A stretch of DNA of 48,099 nucleotides from Schauerella aestuarii (GCF_009866805.1 NZ_SIZW01000036.1:1-48099), one strand, 5' to 3'; counted from the stretch's first letter, positions 1 through 12,431 are shown. Program-made: numbers and translations. Notes: generated by a model not told the origin, from the letters alone.

Positions 1-202
<202 letters not shown>

Positions 203-269
203 GTAAAAAGGAAGAACGCAGGCGTTCGTCAAGACGTCTGCTGCATTTCTTTTGAAAAAGTAGTATCAT

Positions 270-299
270 GGATGGTTCCGCGAGGGCCATCCAATTTTT
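270..299 (+). terminator. Putative rho-independent terminator after tuf
   Basis: GGATGG at 270-275 pairs with CCATCC at 287-292, with an extra inner CC/GG pairing in the loop, followed by AATTTTT. It lies 68 bases after the tuf stop and before tRNA-Trp, so it would separate the upstream tuf transcript from the tRNA-Trp-secE-nusG unit. The stem is short, so strength is uncertain. I saw no convincing -35/-10 pair in the 300-360 stretch between this hairpin and the tRNA. Confidence 0.6.
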
Positions 300-360
300 G
301 TCAACAGATGCCTGGATGTCGCGGGTCTGTTTTAGAACGATTGAAGTTCATTGAAGTTTT

Positions 361-436
361 AGGGGCATAGCTCAATTGGCAGAGCGTCGGTCTCCAAAAC
401 CGAAGGTTGTAGGTTCGATTCCTACTGCCCCTGCCA
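361..436 (+). tRNA. tRNA-Trp, anticodon CCA
   Basis: The acceptor stem AGGGGCA (361-367) pairs perfectly with TGCCCCT (426-432), followed by discriminator G and an encoded CCA (434-436). The anticodon stem TCGGT/ACCGA (387-391, 399-403) encloses loop CTCCAAA with anticodon CCA at 394-396. The T-arm contains GGTTCGATTCC. The tRNA sits directly upstream of secE, a conserved proteobacterial arrangement (tuf, tRNA-Trp, secE, nusG). Confidence 0.97.
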
Positions 437-488
437 CCCGCCGGAGAACATCGCGAGCTACGCATTCACGGCGGGCACGTGTCGCAAT

Positions 489-869
489 ATGTCGAATACC
501 AGTGTTGAAACCGTAACCAGTACCGCCGATAAGCTCAAGCTTGCGTTGGCCGTACTTGTCATTATCGCGGGTATCGTCGCTTTCTCGATGCTTTCGGCGC
601 AGCCCATGGCGGCTCGCGTAGGCGTCTTCATCGGCAGCCTGATCGTTGCGGCGCTGCTGGCATGGATCAGTGAGCCGGGCCGTCGCACCCTGAGCTTCGG
701 TCAAGAATCGTATAACGAAGTCAAACGCGTGTCGTGGCCGACGCGCAAAGAAACGACCCAGATGACGGGGATCGTTTTCGCATTCGTCGCCGTCATGGGA
801 TTGTTCATGTGGGTGCTCGACAAGGGCATCGAATGGGTGATCTACGGCGTATTGCTGGGTTGGAAATAA
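489..869 (+). CDS. secE: Preprotein translocase subunit SecE
   Basis: The protein is 126 residues, the length of the three-helix SecE of E. coli-type bacteria. SecE stabilises SecY in the inner-membrane Sec channel. Two hydrophobic helices lie at about residues 17-36 and 41-60. The conserved amphipathic signature EVKRVSWPTRKET follows, and then the essential C-terminal membrane helix. The start at 489 has only a weak ribosome binding site (a GGCGGG stretch upstream). nusG starts 9 bases after the stop, so the two are co-transcribed as in most bacteria. Confidence 0.96.
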   Translation: MSNTSVETVTSTADKLKLALAVLVIIAGIVAFSMLSAQPMAARVGVFIGSLIVAALLAWISEPGRRTLSFGQESYNEVKRVSWPTRKETTQMTGIVFAFVAVMGLFMWVLDKGIEWVIYGVLLGWK

Positions 870-878
870 GGACGGCTG

Positions 879-1412
879 ATGAGTAAACGTTGGTATGTCG
901 TCCATGTGTATTCCGGCATGGAAAAAAGTGTGCATAAGGCGTTGGTCGAGCGTATCGATCGTGCCGGACTGCAAACCTCGTTCGGCCAGATCCTGGTCCC
1001 GTCCGAGGAAGTCGTCGAAGTGAAGGGTGGTCAGAAGTCGATTACCGAACGTCGGATTTTCCCGGGCTACGTCCTGGTTGAAATGGATCTGACGGACGAG
1101 ACCTGGCACCTGGTCAAGAATACGAATCGGGTGACCGGCTTCCTGGGTACGAGCAACAACCGTCCCACGCCGATCTCCGCGAAGGAAGTCGAGAAGATCC
1201 TCAACCAGATGGAAGAGGGTGTCGAGAAGCCCCGCCCGAAGATTCTCTTCGAAGTTGGCGAGATGGTTCGGGTCAAGGAAGGTCCGTTTGCCGATTTCAA
1301 TGGCAACGTCGAAGAAGTGAATTACGAAAAGAGCAAGGTGCGCGTGTCGGTGACCATTTTCGGTCGCGCCACGCCCGTCGAGCTCGATTTCAGCCAGGTC
1401 GAAAAGACCTGA
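879..1412 (+). CDS. nusG: Transcription termination/antitermination protein NusG
   Basis: The protein is 177 residues, the usual NusG length. It starts with the typical [14 protein letters not shown], the beginning of the NGN domain that binds the RNA polymerase clamp. A C-terminal KOW domain (about residues 123-177) carries the [15 protein letters not shown] motif. NusG supports RNA polymerase processivity, binds Rho, and couples to ribosomal protein S10. The ATG is preceded by AAGGA at a good distance. The gene lies between secE and the L11 operon, its standard place. Confidence 0.97.
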   Translation: MSKRWYVVHVYSGMEKSVHKALVERIDRAGLQTSFGQILVPSEEVVEVKGGQKSITERRIFPGYVLVEMDLTDETWHLVKNTNRVTGFLGTSNNRPTPISAKEVEKILNQMEEGVEKPRPKILFEVGEMVRVKEGPFADFNGNVEEVNYEKSKVRVSVTIFGRATPVELDFSQVEKT

Positions 1413-1473
1413 TTTCAACCCCGGGGAGCCGCCGCTTGCGAGCGTCGGCGTTTGTACCCGTTAGGAGCTAAGC

Positions 1474-1905
1474 ATGGCGAAGAAAATCGTCGGCTTTATC
1501 AAGCTGCAAGTACCGGCTGGTAAGGCTAACCCCTCCCCCCCGATTGGCCCCGCACTGGGTCAGCGCGGTCTGAACATCATGGAATTCTGCAAGGCGTTCA
1601 ACGCCAAGACGCAGGGCATGGAGCCCGGTCTGCCGATTCCCGTGGTGATCACGGCTTTCGCCGACAAGAGCTTCACCTTCATCATGAAGACGCCGCCGGC
1701 GACTATCCTGATCAAGAAAGCTGCCGGTATTACCAAGGGTTCGGCTACGCCGCACACTGCCAAGGTCGGCACGCTGACGCGCGCCCAGGCTGAAGAAATC
1801 GCCAAGACCAAGGAACCGGATCTGACGGCTGCCGATCTGGAAGCCGCCGTTCGCACGATCGCCGGTAGCGCCCGCAGCATGGGCATCACGGTTGAGGGGA
1901 TCTAA
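1474..1905 (+). CDS. rplK: 50S ribosomal protein L11
   Basis: The protein is 143 residues, standard for L11. It begins [20 protein letters not shown] and contains the proline-rich [13 protein letters not shown] segment of the N-terminal domain, which senses translation factors and the RelA response. The C-terminal domain binds the GTPase-associated region of 23S rRNA. A TTAGGAG ribosome binding site precedes the start. The rplA start lies 2 bases after the stop, so translation is likely coupled. Confidence 0.97.
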   Translation: MAKKIVGFIKLQVPAGKANPSPPIGPALGQRGLNIMEFCKAFNAKTQGMEPGLPIPVVITAFADKSFTFIMKTPPATILIKKAAGITKGSATPHTAKVGTLTRAQAEEIAKTKEPDLTAADLEAAVRTIAGSARSMGITVEGI

Positions 1906-1907
1906 TC

Positions 1908-2603
1908 ATGGCTAAATTGACCAAGCGTTCCGCCGCTCTGCGTGAAAAAATCGACCGCACCAAGCTGTACCCGGTGAGCGATGCCTTGACCCTGATCAAG
2001 GAAACGGCCACGGCCAAGTTTGACGAGTCGATCGACGTTGCCGTGCAACTCGGTATCGACCCCAAGAAATCGGACCAACTGGTTCGCGGTTCGGTGGTTC
2101 TGCCCGCCGGTACCGGCAAGACCGTCCGCGTTGCCGTGTTCGCCCAAGGCGACAAGGCTGAGGCGGCTCGCGCCGCCGGCGCCGACATCGTCGGTCTGGA
2201 AGATCTGGCTGAGCAAATCAAGGCCGGCAAGATGGACTTCGACATCGTCATCGCCTCGCCCGACACGATGCGTGTCGTCGGCGCCCTCGGTCAAGTGTTG
2301 GGCCCCCGTGGCCTGATGCCGAACCCGAAGGTCGGCACCGTGACGCCCGACGTCGCACAAGCTGTGAAGAACGCCAAGGCCGGTCAGGTTCAGTACCGTA
2401 CCGACAAGGCAGGCATCATCCACGCAACGATCGGCCGTGCGTCGTTCGGCGTGGAACAGCTGCAATCGAACTTGACGGCTCTGGTCGACGCGCTGCAAAA
2501 AGCGCGTCCCGCCGCAGCCAAGGGCGTTTACCTGCGCAAGCTCGCCGTTTCGTCCACGATGGGCGGCGGTGCGCGCGTTGAAATCGCCTCGTTGACCGCC
2601 TGA
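1908..2603 (+). CDS. rplA: 50S ribosomal protein L1
   Basis: The protein is 231 residues, as expected for L1. The L1 signature [15 protein letters not shown] is present at about residues 129-143. L1 binds the mobile L1 stalk of 23S rRNA and helps release deacylated tRNA. In E. coli it also represses translation of its own rplKA mRNA. The ribosome binding site (GAGGGG) lies inside the end of rplK, consistent with coupled translation. Confidence 0.97.
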   Translation: MAKLTKRSAALREKIDRTKLYPVSDALTLIKETATAKFDESIDVAVQLGIDPKKSDQLVRGSVVLPAGTGKTVRVAVFAQGDKAEAARAAGADIVGLEDLAEQIKAGKMDFDIVIASPDTMRVVGALGQVLGPRGLMPNPKVGTVTPDVAQAVKNAKAGQVQYRTDKAGIIHATIGRASFGVEQLQSNLTALVDALQKARPAAAKGVYLRKLAVSSTMGGGARVEIASLTA

Positions 2604-2902
2604 GCCTGATGGCTCGGTGCCGTTGACGGCATAACGTACTTTGGGCCGTACCCATGATTTTATGGGTGCTGCTGTCAAAGACCGCTGGAGCAGCACCGTT
2701 TAGTCGTTGGAACATCCGCAGGACTTCATGTCGGGCGGCCAACACGGACGGGGCCACTTAATACCGGAAGTTGACGCTTTCGAATCCAGCGTAGACGGCG
2801 CCCAGGAAGAATTCTTTACCCTAAGAACTCGACCAGGTCGCCGCATTCGGTTGATGCAAAAGGGGATTTCCCCCAAGCATCTTTTGATGGAGTGTTCAAA
2901 CC
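2604..2902 (+). promoter_or_regulatory. L10 (rplJ) mRNA leader with two competing hairpins
   Basis: This 299-base gap before rplJ holds the kind of structured leader bound by L10 or the L10-(L7/L12) complex in autoregulation of rplJL. Hairpin A pairs ACCCAT (2650-2655) with ATGGGT (2662-2667). Hairpin B pairs GGTGCTGCT (2665-2673) with AGCAGCACC (2689-2697). The two share bases 2665-2667, so they cannot both form fully. No protein-coding gene is supported here. Assignment as the L10 leader rests on position and structure, not on an alignment. Confidence 0.65.
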
Positions 2903-3427
2903 GTGAGTCTCAATCGTCAAGAGAAAGCGGTGGTGATCGAGGAAGTGTCGAAGCAGGTTTCGACAGCACAATCGATCGTTATCGCCGAGTACCGTGGTCT
3001 GGACGTCGCCTCTGTCACCGTACTGCGCAAAACTGCGCGTGAACAGGGTGTGTATCTGCGGGTTCTGAAGAACTCGCTGGCACGCCGCGCTGTTGCCGGC
3101 ACGGCTTTCGAGCCGTTGTCGGAACAACTGACCGGTCCGCTGATCTATGGTATCAGCACCGACCCGGTCAATGCGGCCAAGGTTCTCGCAACTTTCGCAA
3201 AAACCAACGACAAGCTGGTCATCAAGGGCGGTTCGCTGCCCAACAGCTTGCTGACCGCTGATGGTGTCAAGGCCCTGGCCACGATGCCCTCGCGCGAAGA
3301 GTTGTTGTCGAAGTTGCTGGGCACCATGCAAGCCCCGATCGCGCAATTCGTGCGTACGCTCAACGAAGTTCCGACCAAGTTCGTCCGCGGCCTCGCAGCC
3401 GTGCGCGACCAAAAGGCCGAGGCTTAA
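2903..3427 (+). CDS. rplJ: 50S ribosomal protein L10
   Basis: The protein is 174 residues and begins at GTG 2903 ([15 protein letters not shown]), with TGGAG upstream as the ribosome binding site. L10 anchors the L7/L12 dimers to the GTPase centre of the large subunit. The N-terminal RNA-binding region includes [19 protein letters not shown] and the C-terminal helix is the L12-binding spine. The long structured leader before it suggests autogenous translational control. rplL follows after 83 bases. Confidence 0.96.
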   Translation: MSLNRQEKAVVIEEVSKQVSTAQSIVIAEYRGLDVASVTVLRKTAREQGVYLRVLKNSLARRAVAGTAFEPLSEQLTGPLIYGISTDPVNAAKVLATFAKTNDKLVIKGGSLPNSLLTADGVKALATMPSREELLSKLLGTMQAPIAQFVRTLNEVPTKFVRGLAAVRDQKAEA

Positions 3428-3510
3428 GGCCTTCGTCTCGTCGGAGCCGGTTGAACGACCGAGCGACACCCAACCCTGGTTTTATCCCAAATATTTTGGA
3501 GTTCTTTTAA

Positions 3511-3885
3511 ATGGCACTGAACAAAGCTGAAATCCTCGACGCCGTTGCTGGCATGACCGTTCTCGAATTGTCCGAACTGATCAAGGACATGGAAGAGAAG
3601 TTTGGCGTGTCGGCTGCTGCCGCCGCCGTGGCTGTTGCCGCACCCGCCGGCGCTGCCGCCGTTGCTGAAGAGCAAACCGAATTCAACGTCATGCTGCTCG
3701 AAGCTGGCGCGAACAAGGTCAGCGTCATCAAGGCCGTGCGCGAACTGACGGGCCTCGGCCTGAAGGAAGCCAAGGATCTGGTTGACGGCGCTCCTAAGGC
3801 TGTCAAGGAAGCTGTGGCCAAGGCTGACGCCGAAGCCGCCAAGAAGAAGCTGGAAGAAGCCGGCGCCAAGGTCGAAGTTAAGTAA
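3511..3885 (+). CDS. rplL: 50S ribosomal protein L7/L12
   Basis: The protein is 124 residues. The N-terminal dimerisation domain (about 1-33) is followed by an Ala-rich hinge ([17 protein letters not shown]) and the C-terminal factor-binding domain with [21 protein letters not shown]7/L12 recruits translation GTPases. It lies between rplJ and an attenuator hairpin that precedes rpoB. Confidence 0.97.
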   Translation: MALNKAEILDAVAGMTVLELSELIKDMEEKFGVSAAAAAVAVAAPAGAAAVAEEQTEFNVMLLEAGANKVSVIKAVRELTGLGLKEAKDLVDGAPKAVKEAVAKADAEAAKKKLEEAGAKVEVK

Positions 3886-3900
3886 GACCTGGTGTCGACG

Positions 3901-3937
3901 CCCGGGGACAGCGCTGTTAGCCGTCCCCGGGCTTTTG
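3901..3937 (+). terminator. Partial terminator/attenuator between rplL and rpoB
   Basis: CCCGGGGAC (3901-3909) pairs perfectly with GTCCCCGGG (3923-3931), followed by CTTTTG. In E. coli a partial terminator at this place lowers rpoBC transcription relative to the ribosomal genes, and the same role is inferred here. The T run is interrupted, which fits incomplete termination. Bases 3938-4049 show no further structure I can support apart from the rpoB ribosome binding site. Confidence 0.75.
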
Positions 3938-4049
3938 CGTTTCCAGGAAACCCCTCTGACGGTGTCAACTTTCACCCCCAGAGATGTTTCCTGGAGTCGT
4001 ACCCCAGGGCCGTGGTTGACGGCCTATGTAACCTCGAGTCGGAGTGCTC

Positions 4050-7000
4050 ATGCCTTACTCGTACACCGAAAAAAAGCGCATCCGGAAAAGCTTTGCCAAG
4101 CGTGAGGACGTTCAGGACGTCCCCTTTCTTCTGGCAACTCAGCTTCAGTCATATCTCACCTTCCTGCAAGCCGATACCGCGCCTTCCCAACGCGAAAGCG
4201 ATGGTCTACAGGCCGCTTTTTCGTCCATTTTCCCCATTTCCAGCCATAACGGTATGGCGCGCTTGGAATTCGTCAGCTACGTGCTCGGCGAACCGGTGTT
4301 CGACGTCAAGGAATGTCAACAGCGCGGCCTGACCTACGCGTCGCCTTTGCGCGCCAAGGTTCGCCTGGTGCTGCTTGACCGCGAAGTCAGCAAGCCCACC
4401 GTCAAGGAAGTCAAAGAGCAGGAAGTGTACATGGGCGAAATTCCGCTCATGACCAGCACGGGCTCTTTTGTCATCAATGGCACCGAGCGTGTGATCGTGT
4501 CCCAGCTGCACCGTTCGCCCGGCGTGTTCTTCGAACACGATCGCGGCAAGACGCACAGCTCGGGCAAGCTCTTGTTCTCGGCCCGCGTGATCCCTTACCG
4601 CGGTTCGTGGCTCGACTTCGAATTCGATCCGAAGGACGTCCTGTTCTTCCGTGTCGATCGTCGTCGCAAGATGCCCGTATCGATCCTGCTCAAGGCCATC
4701 GGCATGTCCGCCGAAGCCATCCTGGCGCACTTCTTCGAATTCGATAACTTCGAACTCAAAGACGAAGGCGCGATGATGGAATTCGTGTCCGAGCGTTGGA
4801 AGGGCGAAATGGCCCGTTTCGACATCTCGGATCGCGAAGGCAAGGTCCTGGTCGAGAAAGACAAGCGCATCAATGCCAAGCATTTGCGTGACGTGACCAA
4901 TGCCGGTATCGAACGCATTTCGGTGCCGGAAGATTTCCTGATCGCCCGCATCCTGGCGAAGAATGTCGTCGACCCCGAAACGGGCGAAGTCATTGCCAAC
5001 GCCAACGACGAAATCACCGAAGGCGTGCTGGCATCGCTGCGCACCGCCGGTGTACGTGAACTGCAAACGCTGTACACGAACGATCTGGATCGCGGTCCGT
5101 ACATCTCTCAAACCTTGCGTACCGACGACACCGCCGACCAGCTGTCGGCGCGCGTGGCCATCTATCGCATGATGCGTCCCGGCGAACCCCCGACCGAAGA
5201 AGCGGTCGAGGCGTTGTTCAATCGTCTGTTCTACAGCGAAGAAACGTACGACCTGTCGCGCGTTGGCCGTATGAAGGTCAACAGCCGTCTGAACCGTGAG
5301 GAAACGACGGCCGGCGCCATGACGCTGACCAACGACGACATCGTCCAGACCATCCAGATTCTGGTTGAACTGCGTAACGGTCGCGGTCAGATCGACGACA
5401 TCGATCACTTGGGTAATCGTCGCGTGCGCTGTGTGGGCGAACTGGCCGAAAACCAGTTCCGCGCCGGTCTCGTGCGCGTCGAGCGCGCCGTCAAGGAACG
5501 TCTGGGCCAGGCCGAGACGGAAAACCTGATGCCGCACGACCTGATCAATTCCAAGCCGATCTCGGCAGCCATCAAGGAATTCTTCGGTTCGAGCCAATTG
5601 TCGCAGTTCATGGACCAAACCAACCCGTTGTCGGAAATCACGCACAAGCGTCGCGTTTCCGCTTTGGGACCGGGCGGTCTGACGCGCGAACGTGCGGGCT
5701 TCGAAGTGCGCGACGTGCACCCGACCCACTACGGCCGTGTGTGCCCGATCGAAACGCCTGAAGGTCCGAACATCGGCCTGATCAACTCGATGGCGTTGTA
5801 TGCGCGCCTGAACGAGTACGGCTTCCTCGAAACGCCTTATCGCAAGGTGATCGACGGCCGCGTGTCGGATCAGATCGAATACCTGTCGGCCATCGAAGAA
5901 AGCCACTACGTGATCGCTCAGGCGAACGCGGAGCTGGACGACGAAAAGCGTTTCACCGATGACCTCGTGGCTTGCCGCGAAGCCGGCGAAACCATGTTGA
6001 CGGCCAACGCCAACGTGCACTACATGGACGTGGCGCCGTCGCAGATCGTATCGGTCGCGGCCTCGCTGATTCCGTTCCTTGAGCACGATGACGCGAACCG
6101 CGCACTGATGGGCGCCAACATGCAGCGTCAGGCTGTGCCTTGCCTGCGTCCCGAGAAGCCCGTCGTCGGTACGGGTATCGAGCGCACGGTGGCGGTCGAC
6201 TCCGGTACGACCGTGCAGGCCCTGCGTGGCGGCATCGTCGATCATGTCGACGCCGAGCGTGTCGTTATCCGCGTCAACGACGAAGAGAACGTCGCCGGCG
6301 AAGTGGGTGTCGACATCTACAACATGATCAAGTACACGCGTTCGAACCAGAACACCAACATCAACCAACGTCCTATCGTCGCGCGCGGCGATAAGGTCGC
6401 CAAGGGTGACGTGCTCGCCGACGGCGCATCGACGGATCTGGGTGAGTTGGCGCTGGGTCAGAACATGCTGATCGCGTTCATGCCCTGGAACGGCTACAAC
6501 TTCGAGGATTCGATTCTGATCTCCGAGAAGGTTGTTGCCGACGACCGCTACACCTCGATCCACATCGAGGAACTGACGGTTGTCGCGCGCGACACGAAGC
6601 TCGGACCTGAGGAAATCACGCGCGACATCAGCAACCTGGCCGAAACGCAACTGAATCGTCTCGACGATTCGGGCATCGTCTACATCGGCGCCGAAGTCAG
6701 CGCCGACGACGTGCTGGTCGGCAAGGTCACGCCCAAGGGCGAGACCCAGCTGACGCCGGAAGAAAAGCTGTTGCGCGCCATTTTCGGCGAGAAGGCTTCG
6801 GACGTGAAAGATACGTCGCTGCGCGTGCCCTCGGGCATGACCGGCACGGTGATCGACGTGCAAGTCTTCACCCGTGAAGGCATCGTGCGCGACAAGCGCG
6901 CCCAGTCCATCATCGACGATGAACTGCGCCGTTATCGCCAGGATTTGAACGACCAGTTGCGCATCGTCGAAAACGATCAGTTCGATCGTATCGAAAAGAT

Positions 7001-8162
7001 GCTGGTGAACAAGACCGTCAATGGCGGTCCGCGCAAGCTCGCCAAGGGTGCCACGGTCACCAAGCCTTATCTGGCCGACATGGACCGCTGGCAGTGGTTC
7101 GACATCCGTCTGGCCGACGAGCAGCACGCCGTGGTGCTCGAGCAGGCCAAGGAGTCGCTCGAACAGAAGCGTCACCAGTTCGATCTGGCGTTTGAAGAAA
7201 AGCGCAAGAAGCTCACGCAAGGCGACGAATTGCCGCCGGGCGTGTTGAAGATGATCAAGGTTTACCTTGCCGTCAAACGCCGCCTGCAACCGGGCGACAA
7301 GATGGCCGGTCGTCACGGCAACAAGGGTGTGGTTTCGCGTATCACCCCGGTGGAAGATATGCCGCACATGGCCGACGGTACCCCCGCCGACATCGTGCTG
7401 AATCCGCTGGGTGTGCCGTCGCGGATGAACGTCGGGCAGGTGCTCGAGGTTCACCTGGGCTGGGCTGCCAAGGGCGTGGGCCATCGTATCGGCGACATGT
7501 TGCGCGACGAGCGTACGGCGCAGGTCAAGAACGTGCGTGCTTACCTCGACAAGGTCTATAACTCGACCGGTTCGAGCGCGCGCATCGACGAACTGACCGA
7601 CACCGAAGTCATCGAGATGGCGCACAACCTGAAGAAGGGTGTGCCGTTCGCGACCCCCGTCTTCGACGGTGCGACCGAAGCTGAAATCACGAAGATGCTG
7701 GAGCTGGCCTACCCGGACGAGATCGCCACGCGATTGAATCTGACGGAAAGCCGCACGCAGGCTTGGCTGGTGGACGGCCGTACGGGCGAGCAGTTCGAGC
7801 GCCCCGTCACGATCGGCTACATGCACTACCTGAAGCTGCATCACCTGGTTGACGACAAAATGCACGCCCGTTCGACCGGACCTTACTCGCTCGTCACCCA
7901 ACAGCCGTTGGGCGGTAAAGCGCAGTTCGGCGGCCAGCGTTTCGGGGAAATGGAAGTGTGGGCGCTGGAAGCTTATGGCGCCGCTTACACCCTGCAGGAA
8001 ATGCTGACGGTGAAGTCCGATGACATCAACGGCCGTACCAAGGTATACGAAAACATCGTCAAGGGTGACCACGTGATCGATGCCGGTATGCCGGAATCGT
8101 TCAATGTGTTGGTGAAGGAAATCCGCTCACTGGCCCTGGACATGGATTTGGAGCGTAACTAA
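4050..8162 (+). CDS. rpoB: DNA-directed RNA polymerase subunit beta
   Basis: The protein is 1370 residues from ATG 4050 ([15 protein letters not shown]), with GGAG five bases upstream. An in-frame GTG at 4044 lies inside that ribosome binding site and is rejected. RpoB forms half of the polymerase active cleft. The rifampicin region is visible around residues 515-545. The residues equivalent to E. coli Q513, D516, H526 and S531 are the wild-type Q519, D522, H532 and S537, so no classical resistance change is seen. The [14 protein letters not shown] block near residue 1086 is also typical. The stop overlaps the rpoC start by one base (TAATG). Confidence 0.98.
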   Translation: MPYSYTEKKRIRKSFAKREDVQDVPFLLATQLQSYLTFLQADTAPSQRESDGLQAAFSSIFPISSHNGMARLEFVSYVLGEPVFDVKECQQRGLTYASPLRAKVRLVLLDREVSKPTVKEVKEQEVYMGEIPLMTSTGSFVINGTERVIVSQLHRSPGVFFEHDRGKTHSSGKLLFSARVIPYRGSWLDFEFDPKDVLFFRVDRRRKMPVSILLKAIGMSAEAILAHFFEFDNFELKDEGAMMEFVSERWKGEMARFDISDREGKVLVEKDKRINAKHLRDVTNAGIERISVPEDFLIARILAKNVVDPETGEVIANANDEITEGVLASLRTAGVRELQTLYTNDLDRGPYISQTLRTDDTADQLSARVAIYRMMRPGEPPTEEAVEALFNRLFYSEETYDLSRVGRMKVNSRLNREETTAGAMTLTNDDIVQTIQILVELRNGRGQIDDIDHLGNRRVRCVGELAENQFRAGLVRVERAVKERLGQAETENLMPHDLINSKPISAAIKEFFGSSQLSQFMDQTNPLSEITHKRRVSALGPGGLTRERAGFEVRDVHPTHYGRVCPIETPEGPNIGLINSMALYARLNEYGFLETPYRKVIDGRVSDQIEYLSAIEESHYVIAQANAELDDEKRFTDDLVACREAGETMLTANANVHYMDVAPSQIVSVAASLIPFLEHDDANRALMGANMQRQAVPCLRPEKPVVGTGIERTVAVDSGTTVQALRGGIVDHVDAERVVIRVNDEENVAGEVGVDIYNMIKYTRSNQNTNINQRPIVARGDKVAKGDVLADGASTDLGELALGQNMLIAFMPWNGYNFEDSILISEKVVADDRYTSIHIEELTVVARDTKLGPEEITRDISNLAETQLNRLDDSGIVYIGAEVSADDVLVGKVTPKGETQLTPEEKLLRAIFGEKASDVKDTSLRVPSGMTGTVIDVQVFTREGIVRDKRAQSIIDDELRRYRQDLNDQLRIVENDQFDRIEKMLVNKTVNGGPRKLAKGATVTKPYLADMDRWQWFDIRLADEQHAVVLEQAKESLEQKRHQFDLAFEEKRKKLTQGDELPPGVLKMIKVYLAVKRRLQPGDKMAGRHGNKGVVSRITPVEDMPHMADGTPADIVLNPLGVPSRMNVGQVLEVHLGWAAKGVGHRIGDMLRDERTAQVKNVRAYLDKVYNSTGSSARIDELTDTEVIEMAHNLKKGVPFATPVFDGATEAEITKMLELAYPDEIATRLNLTESRTQAWLVDGRTGEQFERPVTIGYMHYLKLHHLVDDKMHARSTGPYSLVTQQPLGGKAQFGGQRFGEMEVWALEAYGAAYTLQEMLTVKSDDINGRTKVYENIVKGDHVIDAGMPESFNVLVKEIRSLALDMDLERN

Positions 8163-11100
8163 TGAAAGCGCTACTCGACCTCTTCAAGCAAGTCTCGCAG
8201 GACGAACAGTTCGATGCCATCAAGATCGGCATCGCGTCCCCCGAGAAGATCCGTTCGTGGTCTTACGGCGAAGTCCGTAAGCCCGAGACGATCAATTACC
8301 GTACGTTCAAGCCCGAGCGCGACGGCCTGTTCTGCGCCAAGATTTTCGGTCCCATCAAGGACTACGAATGCTTGTGCGGCAAGTACAAGCGCCTGAAGCA
8401 CCGTGGCGTGATCTGCGAAAAGTGCGGCGTCGAAGTGACGGTCGCCAAGGTGCGTCGCGAGCGCATGGGCCACATCGAGTTGGCCAGCCCGGTCGCGCAC
8501 ATCTGGTTCCTGAAGAGCCTGCCGTCCCGTTTGGGCATGGTGCTCGACATGACGCTGCGCGACATCGAACGCGTGCTGTACTTCGAAGCATGGTGCGTGA
8601 TCGAACCCGGCATGACCCCGCTCAAGCGCGGTCAGATCATGTCGGACGACGATTTCCTCGCCAAGACCGAAGAGTACGGTGACGACTTCCGTGCCCTGAT
8701 GGGCGCCGAGGCCGTGCGCGAACTGCTGCGCACCATCGACATCGATCGCGAAGTGGAAACGCTGCGCGGCGAGTTGAAGGCCACCAGCTCGGAAGCGAAG
8801 ATCAAGAAGATCTCCAAGCGTCTGAAGGTGTTGGAAGGCTTCCAGAAGTCCGGCATCAAGGCCGAGTGGATGGTCATGGAAGTGCTGCCCGTGTTGCCGC
8901 CGGACTTGCGTCCGCTGGTGCCGCTGGACGGCGGCCGCTTCGCGACCTCCGACTTGAACGACCTGTACCGCCGCGTCATCAACCGCAACAACCGCTTGAA
9001 GCGCCTGCTCGAACTGAAGGCGCCCGAGATCATTCTGCGCAACGAAAAGCGCATGCTGCAGGAAGCTGTCGACTCGCTGCTCGACAACGGCCGTCGCGGC
9101 AAGGCCATGACGGGCGCAAACAAGCGTCAGTTGAAGTCGCTGGCCGACATGATCAAGGGCAAGAGCGGTCGTTTCCGTCAGAACTTGCTGGGTAAGCGCG
9201 TCGACTACTCGGGCCGTTCGGTCATCGTGGTGGGCCCGCAGCTCAAGCTGCATCAGTGCGGCTTGCCCAAGCTGATGGCGCTCGAACTGTTCAAGCCGTT
9301 CATCTTCAACCGCCTCGAAATGATGGGTCTCGCGACCACGATCAAGGCGGCGAAGAAGCTCGTCGAAAGCCAGGAACCGGTGGTCTGGGACATTCTCGAA
9401 GAAGTCATTCGCGAACACCCGGTCATGCTGAACCGCGCGCCGACGCTGCACCGTCTGGGCATCCAGGCGTTCGAGCCGGTCCTGATCGAAGGCAAGGCCA
9501 TCCAGCTGCACCCGCTCGTCTGCGCGGCGTTCAACGCCGACTTCGACGGTGACCAGATGGCTGTGCACGTGCCGCTGTCGCTCGAAGCGCAGCTGGAAGC
9601 CCGCACGCTGATGCTGGCCTCCAACAACATCCTGTTCCCGGCCAACGGCGAACCGTCGATCGTGCCGTCGCAGGATATCGTGCTGGGTCTGTACTACACG
9701 ACGCGCGAACGCATCAACGGCAAGGGCGAAGGCTTGTTCTTCACCGACGTGGCCGAAGTGCAACGTGCGTACGACAACCGTGAAGTCGAGCTGCAAAGCC
9801 GGATCACGGTGCGTCTGACCGAGTATGAACGCGACGAACAAGGCGAATGGCAACCGGTGATCCGTCGTCACGAGACGACGATCGGCCGTGCGCTGCTCTC
9901 CGAAATCCTGCCGCGTGGCCTGCCCTTCACCGTGCTGAACCGCGCGCTGAAGAAGAAGGAAATCTCGCGTCTGATCAACCAGTCGTTCCGCCGTTGCGGT
10001 CTGCGCGACACGGTGATTTTTGCCGACAAGCTGATGCAATCGGGTTTCCGTCTCGCCACGCGCGGCGGTATCTCGATCGCCATGGGCGACATGTTGATCC
10101 CGGCCGCCAAGGAAGGCATTCTTGCCGCCGCCGGCGCCGAAGTGAAAGAAATCGACAAGCAGTACTCGTCGGGTCTCGTCACGTCCCAGGAACGCTACAA
10201 CAACGTGGTGGACATCTGGGGCAAGGCCGGCGACAAGGTCGGCAAGGCGATGATGGAACAGCTCGCAACCGAACCCGTGACCAACCGTCACGGCGAGGAA
10301 GTGCGCCAGGAATCGTTCAACTCCATCTACATGATGGCCGACTCGGGCGCGCGCGGTTCGGCCGCCCAGATTCGCCAGCTCGCAGGTATGCGTGGCCTGA
10401 TGGCCAAGCCTGACGGCTCGATCATCGAGACGCCGATCACCGCGAACTTCCGCGAAGGCCTGAACGTTCTGCAGTACTTCATTTCCACCCACGGTGCACG
10501 TAAGGGTCTGGCCGACACGGCATTGAAAACGGCGAACTCGGGTTACCTGACCCGCCGTCTCGTGGACGTGACGCAGGATCTGGTGATCATCGAAAACGAC
10601 TGCGGCACGTCGCTCGGTTACTCGATGAAAGCCCTGGTCGAAGGCGGTGAAGTCATCGAACCGTTGCGCGACCGCATTCTGGGTCGTGTGGCGGCGTTGG
10701 ACATCATCAACCCGGACACGCAGGAAACCGCCATCACGGCCGGCACCTTGCTGGACGAAGACCTGGTCGAGCAGATCGATCGCATCGGTGTCGACGAAGT
10801 GCGCGTGCGCACGCCGCTCACCTGCGAAACGCGTCGCGGTTTGTGCGCCCATTGCTATGGCCGCGATCTCGGTCGTGGTTCGATGGTCAACGTCGGCGAA
10901 GCGGTCGGTGTTATCGCCGCGCAGTCGATCGGTGAACCGGGTACGCAGCTCACGATGCGGACGTTCCACATCGGTGGCGCGGCCTCGCGTGCAGCCATGG
11001 CCAGCGCCGTGGAAACGAAGTCCAACGGTACCGTTGGTTTCGCGAGCACGATGCGTTATGTGACCAACGCCAAGGGCGAGCGCGTCGCGATTTCCCGTTC

Positions 11101-12424
11101 CGGTGAAATCGTCATCAGCGACGATAGCGGCCGCGAACGCGAACGTCACAAGATCCCGTACGGCGCGACTGTGCTGGTCGGCGACGGCGATGCCGTCAAG
11201 GCCGGCGCCCGTCTGGCCACGTGGGATCCGCTGACGCGTCCGATCGTCTCGGAGTACGCCGGTTCCGTCCGCTTCGAGAATATCGAAGAAGGCGCAACGG
11301 TGGCCAAGCAGGTCGACGATGTGACCGGTCTGTCCACGCTGGTCGTGATCACGCCCAAGACGCGCGGTGGCAAGGTTGCCGCACGTCCGCAGATCAAACT
11401 GGTGGGCGAGAACGGCGAAGACGTCAAGATCGCCGGTACCGACCATGCCGTGAACATCACGTTCCCGGTGGGCGCACTGATCACGGTGCGTGACGGTATG
11501 AAGGTGTCGGTGGGTGAAGTGCTGGCGCGTATTCCGCAAGAATCGCAAAAGACGCGCGACATTACCGGCGGTCTGCCCCGCGTGGCCGAACTGTTCGAAG
11601 CCCGTTCGCCCAAGGATGCCGGCATGTTGGCCGACGTCACGGGTACGGTCTCGTTCGGTAAGGACACCAAGGGCAAACAGCGTTTGGTCATTACCGACCT
11701 CGACGGCCTGAGCCACGAGTTCCTGATTCCGAAGGAAAAGCAGGTACTGGTGCACGACGGCCAGGTGGTGAACAAGGGCGAAATGATCGTGGACGGCCCG
11801 GCCGATCCGCACGACATTCTGCGCTTGCAAGGCATCGAGAAGCTCGCGACATACATCGTGGACGAAGTCCAGGATGTGTACCGTCTGCAAGGCGTGAAGA
11901 TCAACGACAAGCACATCGAAGTGATTGTTCGTCAGATGCTGCGCCGCGTGCACATCAGCGATGCGGGCGACAGCACGTTCATCACGGGTGAGCAGGTCGA
12001 GCGTTCAGAACTGTTGAACGAAAACGATCGCCTCGAAGCCGATGGCAAGATCCTGGCCGTGCACGACAACGTGCTGCTGGGTATTACCAAGGCCTCGCTG
12101 TCGACCGATTCGTTCATCTCCGCGGCGTCCTTCCAGGAAACCACGCGCGTGCTGACCGAAGCGGCCATCATGGGCAAGCGCGACGATCTGCGCGGTTTGA
12201 AGGAAAACGTCATCGTCGGTCGTCTGATTCCTGCCGGTACCGGTATGGCTTACCACCTCGCTCGCCGCGACAAGGAAGCCCTGGAAGCAGCCGAACGCGA
12301 AGCCGCTCGCCAGCTGGCCAATCCTTTCGAGGATGCGCCGGCCACGGTGGGCGCCGACGAACCGGCCGAGGACGACGTCGTGTCGCCCGCATCCGTGTTC
12401 CGCGACGACACCAGCCCCGAGTAA
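8162..12424 (+). CDS. rpoC: DNA-directed RNA polymerase subunit beta prime
   Basis: The protein is 1420 residues, normal for proteobacterial RpoC. The catalytic NADFDGDQM motif is at residues 458-466, placing the Mg-binding aspartates at 460, 462 and 464. A first zinc site (CLCGKY ... CEKC) lies near residue 70. A second uses a Cys in DCGTSLGY and the [11 protein letters not shown] cluster. The C-terminus ends in an acidic tail. The gene overlaps rpoB by one base, so translation is probably coupled. Strong hairpins follow the stop. Confidence 0.98.
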   Translation: MKALLDLFKQVSQDEQFDAIKIGIASPEKIRSWSYGEVRKPETINYRTFKPERDGLFCAKIFGPIKDYECLCGKYKRLKHRGVICEKCGVEVTVAKVRRERMGHIELASPVAHIWFLKSLPSRLGMVLDMTLRDIERVLYFEAWCVIEPGMTPLKRGQIMSDDDFLAKTEEYGDDFRALMGAEAVRELLRTIDIDREVETLRGELKATSSEAKIKKISKRLKVLEGFQKSGIKAEWMVMEVLPVLPPDLRPLVPLDGGRFATSDLNDLYRRVINRNNRLKRLLELKAPEIILRNEKRMLQEAVDSLLDNGRRGKAMTGANKRQLKSLADMIKGKSGRFRQNLLGKRVDYSGRSVIVVGPQLKLHQCGLPKLMALELFKPFIFNRLEMMGLATTIKAAKKLVESQEPVVWDILEEVIREHPVMLNRAPTLHRLGIQAFEPVLIEGKAIQLHPLVCAAFNADFDGDQMAVHVPLSLEAQLEARTLMLASNNILFPANGEPSIVPSQDIVLGLYYTTRERINGKGEGLFFTDVAEVQRAYDNREVELQSRITVRLTEYERDEQGEWQPVIRRHETTIGRALLSEILPRGLPFTVLNRALKKKEISRLINQSFRRCGLRDTVIFADKLMQSGFRLATRGGISIAMGDMLIPAAKEGILAAAGAEVKEIDKQYSSGLVTSQERYNNVVDIWGKAGDKVGKAMMEQLATEPVTNRHGEEVRQESFNSIYMMADSGARGSAAQIRQLAGMRGLMAKPDGSIIETPITANFREGLNVLQYFISTHGARKGLADTALKTANSGYLTRRLVDVTQDLVIIENDCGTSLGYSMKALVEGGEVIEPLRDRILGRVAALDIINPDTQETAITAGTLLDEDLVEQIDRIGVDEVRVRTPLTCETRRGLCAHCYGRDLGRGSMVNVGEAVGVIAAQSIGEPGTQLTMRTFHIGGAASRAAMASAVETKSNGTVGFASTMRYVTNAKGERVAISRSGEIVISDDSGRERERHKIPYGATVLVGDGDAVKAGARLATWDPLTRPIVSEYAGSVRFENIEEGATVAKQVDDVTGLSTLVVITPKTRGGKVAARPQIKLVGENGEDVKIAGTDHAVNITFPVGALITVRDGMKVSVGEVLARIPQESQKTRDITGGLPRVAELFEARSPKDAGMLADVTGTVSFGKDTKGKQRLVITDLDGLSHEFLIPKEKQVLVHDGQVVNKGEMIVDGPADPHDILRLQGIEKLATYIVDEVQDVYRLQGVKINDKHIEVIVRQMLRRVHISDAGDSTFITGEQVERSELLNENDRLEADGKILAVHDNVLLGITKASLSTDSFISAASFQETTRVLTEAAIMGKRDDLRGLKENVIVGRLIPAGTGMAYHLARRDKEALEAAEREAARQLANPFEDAPATVGADEPAEDDVVSPASVFRDDTSPE

Positions 12425-12431
12425 TCGCGGT

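Noticed and set aside
4206-8072. 1288-codon open frame antisense to rpoB, and similar long antisense frames in rpoC (8171-11953) and fusA (45145-47748)
   Set aside because: They mirror highly conserved genes in a GC-rich genome, where antisense frames stay open by codon bias. Their translations are rich in His, Arg and Gln and match no family.
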